Source of the DNA: Limnohabitans sp. Jir61
GTDB lineage: Bacteria > Pseudomonadota > Gammaproteobacteria > Burkholderiales > Burkholderiaceae_C
Length of the DNA stretch: 64,000 nt
Direction: 5' to 3'
Assembly: GCF_003063545.1 (NCBI RefSeq)
Contig: NZ_NESD01000004.1
Location: forward strand, 186,001 to 250,000
Part shown: positions 51,695 through 61,282 of the stretch, piece by piece
Layout: every line of letters starts with the position of its first letter
Numbering within the stretch: position 1 is the first letter of the stretch
Notes under the pieces: generated by a model
What the model was told of the DNA's origin: nothing
The model's input: the letters and a program-made list of their open reading frames with translations, nothing else
The model's database searches: none
Translations under genes and position numbers: made by a program

Positions 51695-53353
51695 ATGCGC
51701 ATCATGTTTTTAGATCCTCCTGTCCGCCAACCTCGCTCTTGCGTCACCTTGATCATCATGGCAAGCCTTTGGCTGGCCCTGCTGGGTAACTTGTCACTTT
51801 GGCGAAGTTTGATAGCTTTGCCTGACCTCACAGGCTGGCACGGGCTGTTTTTTGGCGCAGCATTCGCGCTCGTCATTGCATGCATTGTGGCGGCAGTGTT
51901 GTCGCTATTTGCATGGCGCTTCACCCTCAAACCTGCCATTACTCTTCTGTTACTACTGGCTGCATTTGCCACACATTACATGCTCATGTACGGCATCGTC
52001 GTCGACACGCCCATGTTGATCAACGTGTTGCAAACCGACAATAAAGAAGCACGAGATCAACTTAGCTGGCGTCTACTTATCACCGTTTTACTACTGGCTG
52101 CGCTTCCTATAGTCTGGCTATGGCGACAACCTATGACCCAACCTGGCATAGGCAAACAAGCGATACAAAACATATGCTTGCTTGGAGCGGCGCTTGCGCT
52201 GGCGTTTGGAACCACGCAACTGGTATTCCAAGATTTCTCCTCTCTCATGCGCAACTACACAGAGATGCGCTACCAGATCAATCCACTCAACAGCATCTAT
52301 GCCGTGCTTGATATGACGGTGATTCCAGCCGAGCAACCTCGCGGGCCGATGCAACCACTGGGTGAAGACGCACACATCGTTCCACACGCGGGTGCCGCAA
52401 CGCCACGTCCACCTTTGCTGGTTTTCGTTTTGGGCGAAACAGCGCGCAGCCATAATTTTTCCCTCAATGGTTACGAGCGCAACACCAACCCACAACTTGC
52501 CAAAGAAAACGTCACAAGCTTCACCCGTGTCAGCTCTTGCGGCACCAGTACGGCAGAGTCCTTGCCTTGCATGTTCTCCCACTTAGGACGCAATGCATTT
52601 GACAAACGCATCAGCGAATTTGAAAACCTGCTCGATGTACTGAACCATGCCGGCTATGCAGTGCTGTGGATGGACAACCAATCGGGTTGCAAGGGGCAAT
52701 GTGCACGCGTGCCCTATGTGAATACGTCTGACTTGAAAATACCTGAGTACTGCGAGGGCGACGAATGTCGCGACACCGTCATGCTCGCACGCATTGAGGT
52801 AGAGCTGGCCAAACTTTCTCCAGAGCGCCGCGCACGTGGCACGGTAGTGGTCATGCATCAAATGGGCAGCCATGGCCCAGCCTATTTCAAACGCACGCCC
52901 GCAGAGTTCAAGCCCTTCACACCAGAGTGCACCGACACTTCACTCTCACAATGTGACCGCGCGCAAGTAGTGAATGCCTACGACAACACAATTGTGTTCA
53001 CTGACTACTTCTTGTCGCGCGTGATTGGCTGGCTCAAGACCCAAGAAAAAACCAGTACACCCGCCATGCTGTATGTGTCAGACCATGGTGAATCATTGGG
53101 CGAGAAAAACATGTATTTGCATGGCCTGCCCTACAGCGTGGCGCCGCCTGAGCAAACGACAGTACCCATGATCACTTGGCTGTCACCCGGCTTTGAACAA
53201 CTCAGCCGGGTGAGCACAAAATGCTTGCAAAACAATCGCGACAAAGCCATGTCACATGACAACTTGTTTCATTCGGTCCTGGGCTTGATGGCGGTAAAAA
53301 CCACTGCATATCAGCGCGATCGTGATTTCTTCGCGACCTGCGAAGGCCGCTAA
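51695..53353 (+). CDS. Phosphoethanolamine transferase (EptA-like)
   Basis: A 552-residue inner-membrane enzyme. Five hydrophobic segments occupy the first 190 residues or so; the periplasmic sulfatase-fold domain follows with FVLGETARSHNFSLNGY, the nucleophilic threonine motif SCGTSTAESLPCMFS, VVMHQMGSHGPAYF and YVSDHGESLGE, plus cysteines for disulfides. It transfers phosphoethanolamine to lipid A or another envelope glycolipid, which lowers the negative surface charge. I chose ATG 51695, with AAAGG upstream, over a start at 51632 inside the previous gene. It is convergent with the DUF1854 gene. Confidence 0.9.
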   Translation: MRIMFLDPPVRQPRSCVTLIIMASLWLALLGNLSLWRSLIALPDLTGWHGLFFGAAFALVIACIVAAVLSLFAWRFTLKPAITLLLLLAAFATHYMLMYGIVVDTPMLINVLQTDNKEARDQLSWRLLITVLLLAALPIVWLWRQPMTQPGIGKQAIQNICLLGAALALAFGTTQLVFQDFSSLMRNYTEMRYQINPLNSIYAVLDMTVIPAEQPRGPMQPLGEDAHIVPHAGAATPRPPLLVFVLGETARSHNFSLNGYERNTNPQLAKENVTSFTRVSSCGTSTAESLPCMFSHLGRNAFDKRISEFENLLDVLNHAGYAVLWMDNQSGCKGQCARVPYVNTSDLKIPEYCEGDECRDTVMLARIEVELAKLSPERRARGTVVVMHQMGSHGPAYFKRTPAEFKPFTPECTDTSLSQCDRAQVVNAYDNTIVFTDYFLSRVIGWLKTQEKTSTPAMLYVSDHGESLGEKNMYLHGLPYSVAPPEQTTVPMITWLSPGFEQLSRVSTKCLQNNRDKAMSHDNLFHSVLGLMAVKTTAYQRDRDFFATCEGR

Positions 53354-53366
53354 AAACCTAATCAAT

Positions 53367-53834
53367 TTACAAGAATCGGTCGAGCAGCTTGCGGGTGTGA
53401 CGGTCTAACGACGGCAAGTCGCGAATCAAAAACTGCACGCCATGCGCATCGGCCACAATGAGGCGTGTGGCGCTTAGGCGACGAATATCTTCCTCGCCTT
53501 TGAGCACTAACTGCGCAGAACCACGGTTGGTTTGCACACGCCACACACTGGGCGTGGAAAAGCTATTCACCCCGTCCAAACGCAAAATTTCGGGCATGAA
53601 CTCACGGCCTTGAAGGGCTTGAGCCACGATATCTCGCTCATTCGCAGGCAAGTCGTTGAGGCTCTCCACCCAAGCCAACTCTTTGCCTTCGGCGCTCAAG
53701 ATGGAAATGCACTGATCCGGCGTGGCAATTGGGAACGCACGGGCCACCAACGCACCCACGTGCTGGGTGCCATCGGCCAATGTGACCACCAATTTGCCAT
53801 AGGCATCAAAGACTAAGGTAAATTCAGCGCTCAT
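53367..53834 (-). CDS. DUF1854 protein, cyanophycin-associated
   Basis: A 155-residue protein (LVFDAYGKLVVTLADGTQHVGALVARAF, ARLIVADAHGVQFLIRDL-like C-terminus) of the DUF1854 family. It overlaps the ABC exporter gene by four bases (ATGA) and the pair lies divergent from two cyanophycin synthetase genes, an arrangement known across Burkholderiales. Its function is unknown; the coupling suggests a subunit or regulator of the exporter. No signal peptide is seen. Confidence 0.88.
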   Translation of the reverse strand: MSAEFTLVFDAYGKLVVTLADGTQHVGALVARAFPIATPDQCISILSAEGKELAWVESLNDLPANERDIVAQALQGREFMPEILRLDGVNSFSTPSVWRVQTNRGSAQLVLKGEEDIRRLSATRLIVADAHGVQFLIRDLPSLDRHTRKLLDRFL

Positions 53835-56116
53835 ACAGACTCCTTCGTCAAAGCACGCGCCACGGCGTCTTCTGCATTTTTTGCCTGAGCTTCATATAGG
53901 CGATAGTAAGCACCTTGATGTGCCATGAGCGTGTTGTGGTCGCCCTCTTCCACCACTACGCCCTGCTCCATCACCACCAAACGATCCGCCTTATTGAGCG
54001 TCGACAAACGGTGCGCAATGGCAATCGTGGTGCGGCCTTGCACCAAGTTGTCCAACGCCTTTTGAATTTCTTGCTCGGTCTCGGTGTCCACTGATGCAGT
54101 GGCTTCGTCCAAGATCAAGATGCGTGGGTTGATCAACAACGCACGTGCGATGGAGATGCGCTGACGCTCACCACCCGAGAGGCCTTGACCGCGTTCACCC
54201 ACCAAGGAGTCGTAGCCTTGCGGCAAGCGCAAGATGAATTCGTGCGCATGCGCTGCACGGGCTGCAGCCACGATTTCTTCGCGGCTCGCATCTGGCAAAC
54301 CATAGGCGATGTTGTCTGCAATCGTGCCAAAAAACAAGAACGGCTCTTGCAGCACCATACCAATGTGGCTGCGGAAATCCGACAAAGCGATGTTGCGAAT
54401 GTCGATGCCGTCGAGCTTGATGGAGCCTTCGCTCAAGTCGTAAAAACGGCAAATCAAGTTGACCAAAGTGCTCTTGCCTGAGCCGCTTTGTCCCACCAAG
54501 CCAATCATCTCGCCAGGGCGTATGCTCAAATTCATGCCGCGAATCACAGCACGGTTACCGTAGCGGAAACCAGCATCTTTAATTTCGATATTGCCCTGCA
54601 AAGGCACAGGCAGTTTTTGCGGATTGACCGTCTCCGGCACACTTGAAACATGGTCCAAGATTTCAAAAATACGCTTGGCACCTGCCGCCGCTTTTTGGGT
54701 GTGCGACACGATGCGGCTCATCGAATCAAGGCGTGTGTAAAAACGCCCGATATAAGCTAAAAACGCGGCCAACACACCCACCGAAATTTGGTTGTGTGAC
54801 ACCAAATAAATACCAAAGCCCCAAACCACCAACAAACCCACCTCGGTCATCAGCGTGACCGTGGGAGAAAACAAAGACCACACAAAGTTGATGCGGTCGT
54901 TCACAGCCAAGTTGTGCTTGTTGGCATCACGGAAACGGTTGGCTTCGCGCGTCTCTTGGGCAAAGGCTTTGACCACACGGATGCCAGGAATGGTGTCGGC
55001 CAACACATTGGTTAGCTCTGACCAAACGCGGTCAATCTTTTCGAAGCCTGTGCGCAATTTGTCGCGTACGGTGTGAATCAACCACACGATGAATGGCAAT
55101 GGCAGTAAAGTGGCTGCGGCCAGCTTGGCATCGATACTGATCAAAATAGATGCCGTCATGACGATCATCAACACGTCGGTAGCAAAGTCCAACAAGTGCA
55201 GTGACAGGAACACGCAAATACGGTCAGTCTCCGCGCCAATTCGGTTCATCAAGTCACCTGTGCGGCGACCACCAAAGTATTCAAGTGACAAGCGCATCAG
55301 GTGCTCGTAAGCCGTGGTTCGCAAATCAGCGCCAATGCGCTCAGACACCAAGGCCAAGATGTAGGTTTTGAGCCAACCCAAACCCCAAGCCAGCATGGCA
55401 GCCCCCAAAAGGCCTCCCAAATACAAATAGACCAAATCGTGGTCAATGTCTTTGCCGTTTTGAAATGGGATGAGTACATCGTCCATCAGCGGCATGGTCA
55501 GGTAAGGCGGCACCAAGGTGGCAGCCGTGGAAGCCAATGTCAACAAAAAGCCAGCCAATAAGCGCCATTGGTAAGGCTTGGCAAAGCGCCACAGACGGAA
55601 CAAGCCCCAGGTTGATAACGGTGCGTGTTGCTCGCGGCTACAGACGGGGCAGTCGTCGCCCGCGTTCTCAAGTTGCAATTTGCACTGCGGGCAGCGCGCC
55701 TGCACTGCTGCAGCCAATGATTTGCCGTGCGTCAAAATTTCTAGGTGGTCCGTCAACTTTTCTTGCAAACGCATGGCCGTCACGTTGTGCGTCAAGGTAA
55801 AGCGCCAGCTGGCGATGCGGCGTGTGGCATCGATCAAACTCAGGGTGCCCACGCCCGCGTGGTCGGTGTGGGTCATCTTCATGCCTGCAGCCAAAGTCCA
55901 GCTGTCCCAGACGGGGGCAGAACCGGCCTCTTGAGCACCGAAAAGCACCCTTTGGTCTGTCACAATCAGTAGCCCTAGCGAAAAATGCAATTGGGCGTTC
56001 AGGTCAACCTCTAGCCAGGCTAGAACGTTTTCATGAGCAGACAGTTGTGCAATCGCTGAAGTTCGCCAGCCCTCAGGCAGAACAACTTTGGTGGAAGCCG
56101 ATAAAGAAGAATTCAT
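53831..56116 (-). CDS. ABC transporter (permease-ATPase fusion) linked to cyanophycin genes
   Basis: A 761-residue half-transporter of the exporter type with an unusual N-terminal part. Residues 1-140 form a domain that I do not recognise; a zinc-ribbon-like CPQC...CPVC pair follows at about 142-160; then six membrane helices (about 185-470) and the ATPase domain with Walker A GLVGQSGSGKST, signature LSGGERQR and Walker B ILILDEATAS. The cargo is unknown. It is divergent from cphA', with 197 bases in between that hold both promoters and a short hairpin (56239-56256). Confidence 0.9.
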   Translation of the reverse strand: MNSSLSASTKVVLPEGWRTSAIAQLSAHENVLAWLEVDLNAQLHFSLGLLIVTDQRVLFGAQEAGSAPVWDSWTLAAGMKMTHTDHAGVGTLSLIDATRRIASWRFTLTHNVTAMRLQEKLTDHLEILTHGKSLAAAVQARCPQCKLQLENAGDDCPVCSREQHAPLSTWGLFRLWRFAKPYQWRLLAGFLLTLASTAATLVPPYLTMPLMDDVLIPFQNGKDIDHDLVYLYLGGLLGAAMLAWGLGWLKTYILALVSERIGADLRTTAYEHLMRLSLEYFGGRRTGDLMNRIGAETDRICVFLSLHLLDFATDVLMIVMTASILISIDAKLAAATLLPLPFIVWLIHTVRDKLRTGFEKIDRVWSELTNVLADTIPGIRVVKAFAQETREANRFRDANKHNLAVNDRINFVWSLFSPTVTLMTEVGLLVVWGFGIYLVSHNQISVGVLAAFLAYIGRFYTRLDSMSRIVSHTQKAAAGAKRIFEILDHVSSVPETVNPQKLPVPLQGNIEIKDAGFRYGNRAVIRGMNLSIRPGEMIGLVGQSGSGKSTLVNLICRFYDLSEGSIKLDGIDIRNIALSDFRSHIGMVLQEPFLFFGTIADNIAYGLPDASREEIVAAARAAHAHEFILRLPQGYDSLVGERGQGLSGGERQRISIARALLINPRILILDEATASVDTETEQEIQKALDNLVQGRTTIAIAHRLSTLNKADRLVVMEQGVVVEEGDHNTLMAHQGAYYRLYEAQAKNAEDAVARALTKESV

Positions 56117-56313
56117 TATTGGAATTTTGCTGCTTCAATCGATGCAAATCGATGGACGGCGATAAAAATAAAAAGCAGGAGCCAGGACTTTGTTAAACCC
56201 CAGCACGTTTGCAAATGATTGTATCGCCGCAGCCTCGGAGGTCGCTGTGGTGACCTTGGCTCTCCTCCCTGCTTCAGCCACCCAAAACATCCGCTAAATA
56301 CCTCCCCTCATTT

Positions 56314-58527
56314 ATGGCCTTCAAAGACATCCAAATCCTACGCATGAACTACTTGCGTGGGCCCAACATCTGGACTTACCGCCCCATCATCGAAGCCCTC
56401 ATCGACTTGGGCGAAATGGAAGACCACCCCTCTAACAAAATTGATGGTTTCAATGACCGCATCAACGGCTGGTTGCCTGGCCTGGTCGAGCACCACTGCG
56501 GTGTAGGCCATCGCGGGGGTTTCCTCACCCGATTGGTGGGTGGAACGTGGATGGGTCACATCATGGAGCACGTCTCCATCGAGCTGCAGCTCTTGGCTGG
56601 TGCCCGTGCTGAGTTTGGCAAAGCCCGTGAAATCAGCAAGCGTGGCATCTACAAAGTGGTGTTTCGCACCGAGCACGAAGAGTTGGGTCGCGAAAGCTTT
56701 TTGGCAGCCCGTGAACTGGTGATGGCCGCGGCCAATAACAAACCATTTGACATTGACGCTACCGTCGATCGCCTGAAAAAGATTGCCGACTTGCGCTGCT
56801 TAGGCCCCAGCACTGCTTGCATCGTCGATGCAGCGGTGGAACGTAAAACACCGTTCATCCGCCTGACTGAAGGCAATTTGGTGCAACTGGGTTACGGCTC
56901 AAAGCAACGCCGCATTTGGACAGCCGAGACCGACCGCACCAGCGCTATTGCTGAAAGTATCTCCAGCGACAAAGACCTGACCAAGCGCTTGCTTACGCAA
57001 TGCGGTATTCCTGTGCCAGAAGGACAAATTGTCAAAACCGCGGATCAAGCCTGGGAAGCAGCGCAAGACATCGGCTTACCTGTGGTGGTCAAGCCCCTCG
57101 ACGGAAACCGCGGCTGGGGCGTGTCTTTGGACGTGAACACCGAAGAAGGCGTGCGCACAGCATGGACCGCTGCTGAAAAAGAAGGCAGCGAAGTGTTGAT
57201 TGAGCGCTATGTGCGCGGCGATGAACACCGCGTCTTGGTAGTCGGTGACCGCGTGGTGGCTGCCACCCGTGGCGAAACCGCTTGCATCACAGGTGATGGC
57301 ACCTCTACCGTGGAGCAGTTGATCGACAGCCAAATCAACACCGACCCACGTCGCGGCATTGCAGAGGGCTTCCCACTCGACTTGATTCGTTTGCATACCC
57401 CACGCGGCGAAATGTCGTTGCTCGAAATTCAACGCCAAGGTTTGAAGCCCGACAGCGTGCCCGAAAAAGATCGCATTGTTGTGGTTCAACGCAACGGCAA
57501 CTTAAACAATGATGTGACCGACTTGGTTCACCCTGAAGTTGCAGCCGTGGCCACCCTCGCCGCACGCGTGATTGGCTTGGACATTGCTGGTATAGACATC
57601 GTCACCCAAGATATCTCTCGCCCGTTGGAAGAAACCAAAGGCGCAATCATTGAAGTCAATGCAGGCCCAGGCTTGCTGATGCATGTCAAACCCGCTGTGG
57701 GCCAGCCCCGCCCGGTGGGCAAAGCCATCGTCGAACATTTGTTTGGCCCTAATGAATCTGGCCGTATCCCCGTGGTGGGCATCGTGGGCAGCCAACAAAC
57801 AACAGAGTTATCTCAGCTCATCGCTTGGTTGTTGCACCTGTCTGGCAAGCGCACAGGTTTGGCTTGCAAAGACGGCCTGTATATGGACCAACAGCATTTG
57901 GGCAAAACAGACTCGCGTGGCTTTGAAGCCTCAGAGCGGTTACTTATCAACCGCGCGCTCGATGCCGCTGTATTTGAGACCACCCCAGCCCACATCTTGG
58001 ACGAAGGCTTGGCCTACGACCGTTGCTTGATCGGCGTGGTCACCAACATGCCCGACACCACCGCAGCCTTGATTGATAAACACGACATACAAACCGCTGA
58101 GCAAATGCGAACAGTGGTCCGCACACAAATCGACTTGGTGTTGCCAGAAGGTGCCGCAGTCCTCAACGCTGACGAAGAAGCAGTCACGACCTTGGCCGAA
58201 CTGAGTGACGGCGAAGTCGTGTACTACGGCAAGTCGCAAGACAACGCCGTCTTGATGGCACATCTGCAAGCCGGCGGTCGTGCCGTATTCTGCAAAGACG
58301 GTCACGTGACTTTGGCACGCGGCGATCAAGAAACACAACTGTTCCACCTCGATCTCGAATTGATTGCACGCCTGCTCAAAGACGGCTTGCATATCTCCAC
58401 GTTGCTAGCTGCTGTAGCAGCTGCTTGGTCACTGGACATTGCGCCACTGCTGATTCGCGCTGGCTTGAAGAATTTCGGACAACAAAACCAACACGTTGCC
58501 AAAGACGTTGCAAGGATGAATGGCTAA
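56314..58527 (+). CDS. cphA': Cyanophycin synthetase-like protein CphA' with degenerate Mur-ligase domain
   Basis: A 737-residue relative of CphA. The N-terminal domain (ILRMNYLRGPNIWTYRP) and the ATP-grasp domain (LPVVVKPLDGNRGWGVS, EVNAGPGLLMHVKP) are intact. In the Mur-ligase-like domain the P-loop that reads GTNGKTT in CphA is GSQQTTE here, so ATP binding at that site should be lost, and the C-terminal lobe is missing. In CphA the ATP-grasp domain adds aspartate and the Mur domain adds arginine, so this protein should keep at most the first activity. No clear ribosome-binding site precedes the ATG at 56314. Its stop overlaps the cphA start. Confidence 0.9.
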   Translation: MAFKDIQILRMNYLRGPNIWTYRPIIEALIDLGEMEDHPSNKIDGFNDRINGWLPGLVEHHCGVGHRGGFLTRLVGGTWMGHIMEHVSIELQLLAGARAEFGKAREISKRGIYKVVFRTEHEELGRESFLAARELVMAAANNKPFDIDATVDRLKKIADLRCLGPSTACIVDAAVERKTPFIRLTEGNLVQLGYGSKQRRIWTAETDRTSAIAESISSDKDLTKRLLTQCGIPVPEGQIVKTADQAWEAAQDIGLPVVVKPLDGNRGWGVSLDVNTEEGVRTAWTAAEKEGSEVLIERYVRGDEHRVLVVGDRVVAATRGETACITGDGTSTVEQLIDSQINTDPRRGIAEGFPLDLIRLHTPRGEMSLLEIQRQGLKPDSVPEKDRIVVVQRNGNLNNDVTDLVHPEVAAVATLAARVIGLDIAGIDIVTQDISRPLEETKGAIIEVNAGPGLLMHVKPAVGQPRPVGKAIVEHLFGPNESGRIPVVGIVGSQQTTELSQLIAWLLHLSGKRTGLACKDGLYMDQQHLGKTDSRGFEASERLLINRALDAAVFETTPAHILDEGLAYDRCLIGVVTNMPDTTAALIDKHDIQTAEQMRTVVRTQIDLVLPEGAAVLNADEEAVTTLAELSDGEVVYYGKSQDNAVLMAHLQAGGRAVFCKDGHVTLARGDQETQLFHLDLELIARLLKDGLHISTLLAAVAAAWSLDIAPLLIRAGLKNFGQQNQHVAKDVARMNG

Positions 58528-61109
58528 TGGAAGTCTCTCGTATCCGCGCCCTGCGCGGCCCTAACCTCTGGACCCGTCACACTGCCGTAGAAGCAATGGT
58601 CAAGTGCGAGGACGCTGAAATCGACTTGAGCCAGCAGCCTGAATTTGAAAGCCGCTTGCGCAATTTGTTTCCTGGCGTGGGCAACTTGCAACCCACGCAA
58701 CACAAGGTCAAGCTCAGCATGGCGCACGCGCTCGAAGCTGCCACTTTGCATTTACAAATTGAAGCGGGCTGCCCCGTCACCTTCAGCCGCACCACGGCCA
58801 CCACAGACCACGGTTTATTCCAAGTGGCGGTCGAGTACACCGAAGAGCAAGTGGGCTTCATGGCCATCAAACTGGCCCATGAACTTTGCGTCGCTGCCTT
58901 CAACAACACCAGCTTTGATGTGGATGCGGCTATCCACCAACTACAGGAACTTGACGAGGACATTCGCTTAGGCCCATCCACAGGCTCTATCGTCAACGCC
59001 GCCATTGCGCGTGGGATTCCTTTCCGTCGCTTGACCGAAGGCAGCTTGGTCCAACTGGGCTGGGGTAGCAAGCAACGCCGCATCCAAGCCGCTGAAATTG
59101 ACTCGACCAGCGCCATTGCCGAATCCATTGCGCAAGACAAAGAACTCACCAAAAAGCTGCTGCACGCAGCCGGTGTTCCTGTGCCTTTGGGTCGCCCAGT
59201 CATCAGCGCTGATGACGCATGGGCTGCCGCTCAAGAGATTGGCTTGCCCGTGGTGGTCAAGCCTCGCGATGGCAACCAAGGCAAAGGCATTTCTGTCAAC
59301 GTCACCACCGAAGCAGGCGTGAAAGCGGCTTATTTGGCTGCCGTTGCACACCGCGACGATGTGTTGGTCGAACGCTTCTTGCAAGGCAGCGATTACCGGT
59401 TGCTGGTGGTCGGTAACAAGCTGGTGGCCGCCGCTCGACGCGAACCTCCACTGGTGATTGGTAACGGCAAAAACACCGTGCGCGAGTTGGTCGACATCGT
59501 CAATGCCGATCCTCGCCGTGGCGAAGGCCATGCCACCTCACTCACCAAAATTCGCTTTGACGACATCGCGATTGCGCGCCTCAAAGAACAGGGCTATGAA
59601 GCCAACTCCGTGCCTGCCAAAGGCGCGCGTGTGATTCTGCGTAACAACGCTAACCTGTCCACCGGCGGCACCGCCACCGACGTGACCGATGACGTACACC
59701 CCGAAGTTGCCTTGCGTGCCATTGCCGCCGCACAAATGGTGGGTCTAGACATTTGCGGTGTGGACGTGGTGTGCGAATCTGTGCTGCGCCCCCTCGAAGA
59801 ACAAGGCGGCGGCGTGGTCGAAGTCAATGCAGCCCCTGGCTTGCGCATGCACCTAAGCCCCTCTTTTGGCAAAGGCCGTGACGTGGGTGAGGCCGTCATG
59901 GCCACCATGTTCCCTGATGGTGGTGATGGTCGTATTCCTGTGATTGCCGTGACGGGCACCAACGGTAAAACCACCACCGTGCGCTTGACCTCCCACCTGC
60001 TGCGCGCCAATGGCTTGCGCGTGGGCATGACCAACACCGATGGCGTGTACGTGAATGGCCGCCAAACCGACAGTGGTGACTGCAGTGGTCCACGCAGCGG
60101 TCGCAACGTACTGGCACACCCCGACGTAGATGCTGCTGTGCTAGAAACTGCGCGCGGCGGCATGTTGCGCGAAGGCTTGGCTTTTGACCGCTGCCAAGTG
60201 GCCGTGGTGACCAACATTGGCATGGGCGACCATCTTGGCTTGAACTACATCACCACCGTCGAAGACTTGGCGGTCTTGAAGCGCGTGATCGTTCAAAACG
60301 TTGCCGAGTCAGGCATTGCGGTGCTCAACGCGACCGACCCCATCGTGGTCAGCATGGCAAACAAATGTCCAGGCCAAGTGACCTTCTTTGGCTTGGACTC
60401 ACACCACCCTGTCATTGCCACGCACCGTGCGCAGGGCAAACGCGTGTTGTTTGTAGAAGACGACCAAATTGTGGCCATGCAAGGCAACCACTCGGTGCGC
60501 ATTCCTTTGTCTGAGATCCCCGTTACACGCGGTGGCGCGATCAGCTTCCAAATTGAAAATGCCATGGCCTCCATCGGTGCTGCTTGGGCTGTGGGTGTGC
60601 CTTGGCAAACCATATGCAAAGGCTTGGCCACATTTGTGAGCGACAGCAATGCCGTACCCGGGCGCTTCAACGTGTTCGACTACAAAGGCGCGACGGTGAT
60701 TGCCGACTACGGCCACAACCCAGACGCCATCAAAGCACTGGTGCAAGCGGTGACCAACCTGCCCGCCCAACGCCGCAGTGTGGTGATCAGCGGTGCGGGT
60801 GACCGTCGCGACGAAGACATCCGCGAGCAAACGCGCATCATTGGTGAAGCGTTTGACGATGTGGTGTTGTACCAAGACGCATGTCAACGTGGGCGTGTGG
60901 ATGGCGAGGTACTAAAGCTCTTACGTCAAGGACTGGAGGGTGCGAAACGCACCTCGCACATCGACGAAATTCACGGTGAGTTTTTGGCGATTGACCGTGC
61001 GATGGAGCGTTTGCAAAAAGGCGATTTGTGCTTGATCTTGATTGACCAAGTGGATGAGGCTTTGGCACACATCACGCAGCGCGTGAACTCGGCGGCTTTG
61101 GCTGGCTAA
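58527..61109 (+). CDS. cphA: Cyanophycin synthetase
   Basis: An 860-residue enzyme that builds cyanophycin (poly-aspartate with arginine side chains), a nitrogen reserve stored in cytoplasmic granules. It has the N-terminal domain (VSRIRALRGPNLWTRH), the ATP-grasp domain (LPVVVKPRDGNQGKGIS, VEVNAAPGLRMHLSP) and a complete Mur-ligase domain with P-loop VTGTNGKTTT at about residue 475, YGHNPDAIKAL and GAGDRRDEDIREQTR. The ATG overlaps the cphA' stop (TAATG), so both are translated together. No cyanophycinase gene is present in the window. Confidence 0.96.
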   Translation: MEVSRIRALRGPNLWTRHTAVEAMVKCEDAEIDLSQQPEFESRLRNLFPGVGNLQPTQHKVKLSMAHALEAATLHLQIEAGCPVTFSRTTATTDHGLFQVAVEYTEEQVGFMAIKLAHELCVAAFNNTSFDVDAAIHQLQELDEDIRLGPSTGSIVNAAIARGIPFRRLTEGSLVQLGWGSKQRRIQAAEIDSTSAIAESIAQDKELTKKLLHAAGVPVPLGRPVISADDAWAAAQEIGLPVVVKPRDGNQGKGISVNVTTEAGVKAAYLAAVAHRDDVLVERFLQGSDYRLLVVGNKLVAAARREPPLVIGNGKNTVRELVDIVNADPRRGEGHATSLTKIRFDDIAIARLKEQGYEANSVPAKGARVILRNNANLSTGGTATDVTDDVHPEVALRAIAAAQMVGLDICGVDVVCESVLRPLEEQGGGVVEVNAAPGLRMHLSPSFGKGRDVGEAVMATMFPDGGDGRIPVIAVTGTNGKTTTVRLTSHLLRANGLRVGMTNTDGVYVNGRQTDSGDCSGPRSGRNVLAHPDVDAAVLETARGGMLREGLAFDRCQVAVVTNIGMGDHLGLNYITTVEDLAVLKRVIVQNVAESGIAVLNATDPIVVSMANKCPGQVTFFGLDSHHPVIATHRAQGKRVLFVEDDQIVAMQGNHSVRIPLSEIPVTRGGAISFQIENAMASIGAAWAVGVPWQTICKGLATFVSDSNAVPGRFNVFDYKGATVIADYGHNPDAIKALVQAVTNLPAQRRSVVISGAGDRRDEDIREQTRIIGEAFDDVVLYQDACQRGRVDGEVLKLLRQGLEGAKRTSHIDEIHGEFLAIDRAMERLQKGDLCLILIDQVDEALAHITQRVNSAALAG

Positions 61110-61130
61110 GTTTTTCTCTCGCTCACAAAA

Positions 61131-61160
61131 AAGCCACTCTTTTTTGGAGTGGCTTCTTTG
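61131..61160 (+). terminator. Rho-independent terminator after cphA
   Basis: Stem AAGCCACTC (61131-61139)/GAGTGGCTT (61147-61155), a T-rich seven-base loop, and CTTTG after the stem. It lies 21 bases after the cphA stop. Confidence 0.75.
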
Positions 61161-61184
61161 TTTGCACTTCTTTGTTCTATCGCT

Positions 61185-61263
61185 GATGCTGACGGGGCTG
61201 TGCGGCAGCTGCCTCACTGGGGTACCAGAATATCGTCAGCCGCCGCACAGCCCCATCAGCATC
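61185..61263. repeat. 22-bp inverted repeat, unexplained
   Basis: Arms 61185-61206 and 61242-61263 match at 21 of 22 positions; the 35-base centre contains a small CTGG-GGTA-CCAG hairpin. There is no T-run. It lies between the cphA terminator and the 3' end of the malonyl-CoA synthetase gene. It might be a second, bidirectional transcription barrier or a miniature mobile element; no flanking duplication is evident. Confidence 0.7.
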
Positions 61264-61282
61264 CGAGTTGTGGTTAAGCTAA

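Noticed and set aside
56314..58527. cphA' as a frameshifted full-length cphA
   Set aside because: The frame is continuous, ends in a stop that overlaps the next start, and the P-loop is altered by substitutions rather than by a shift.
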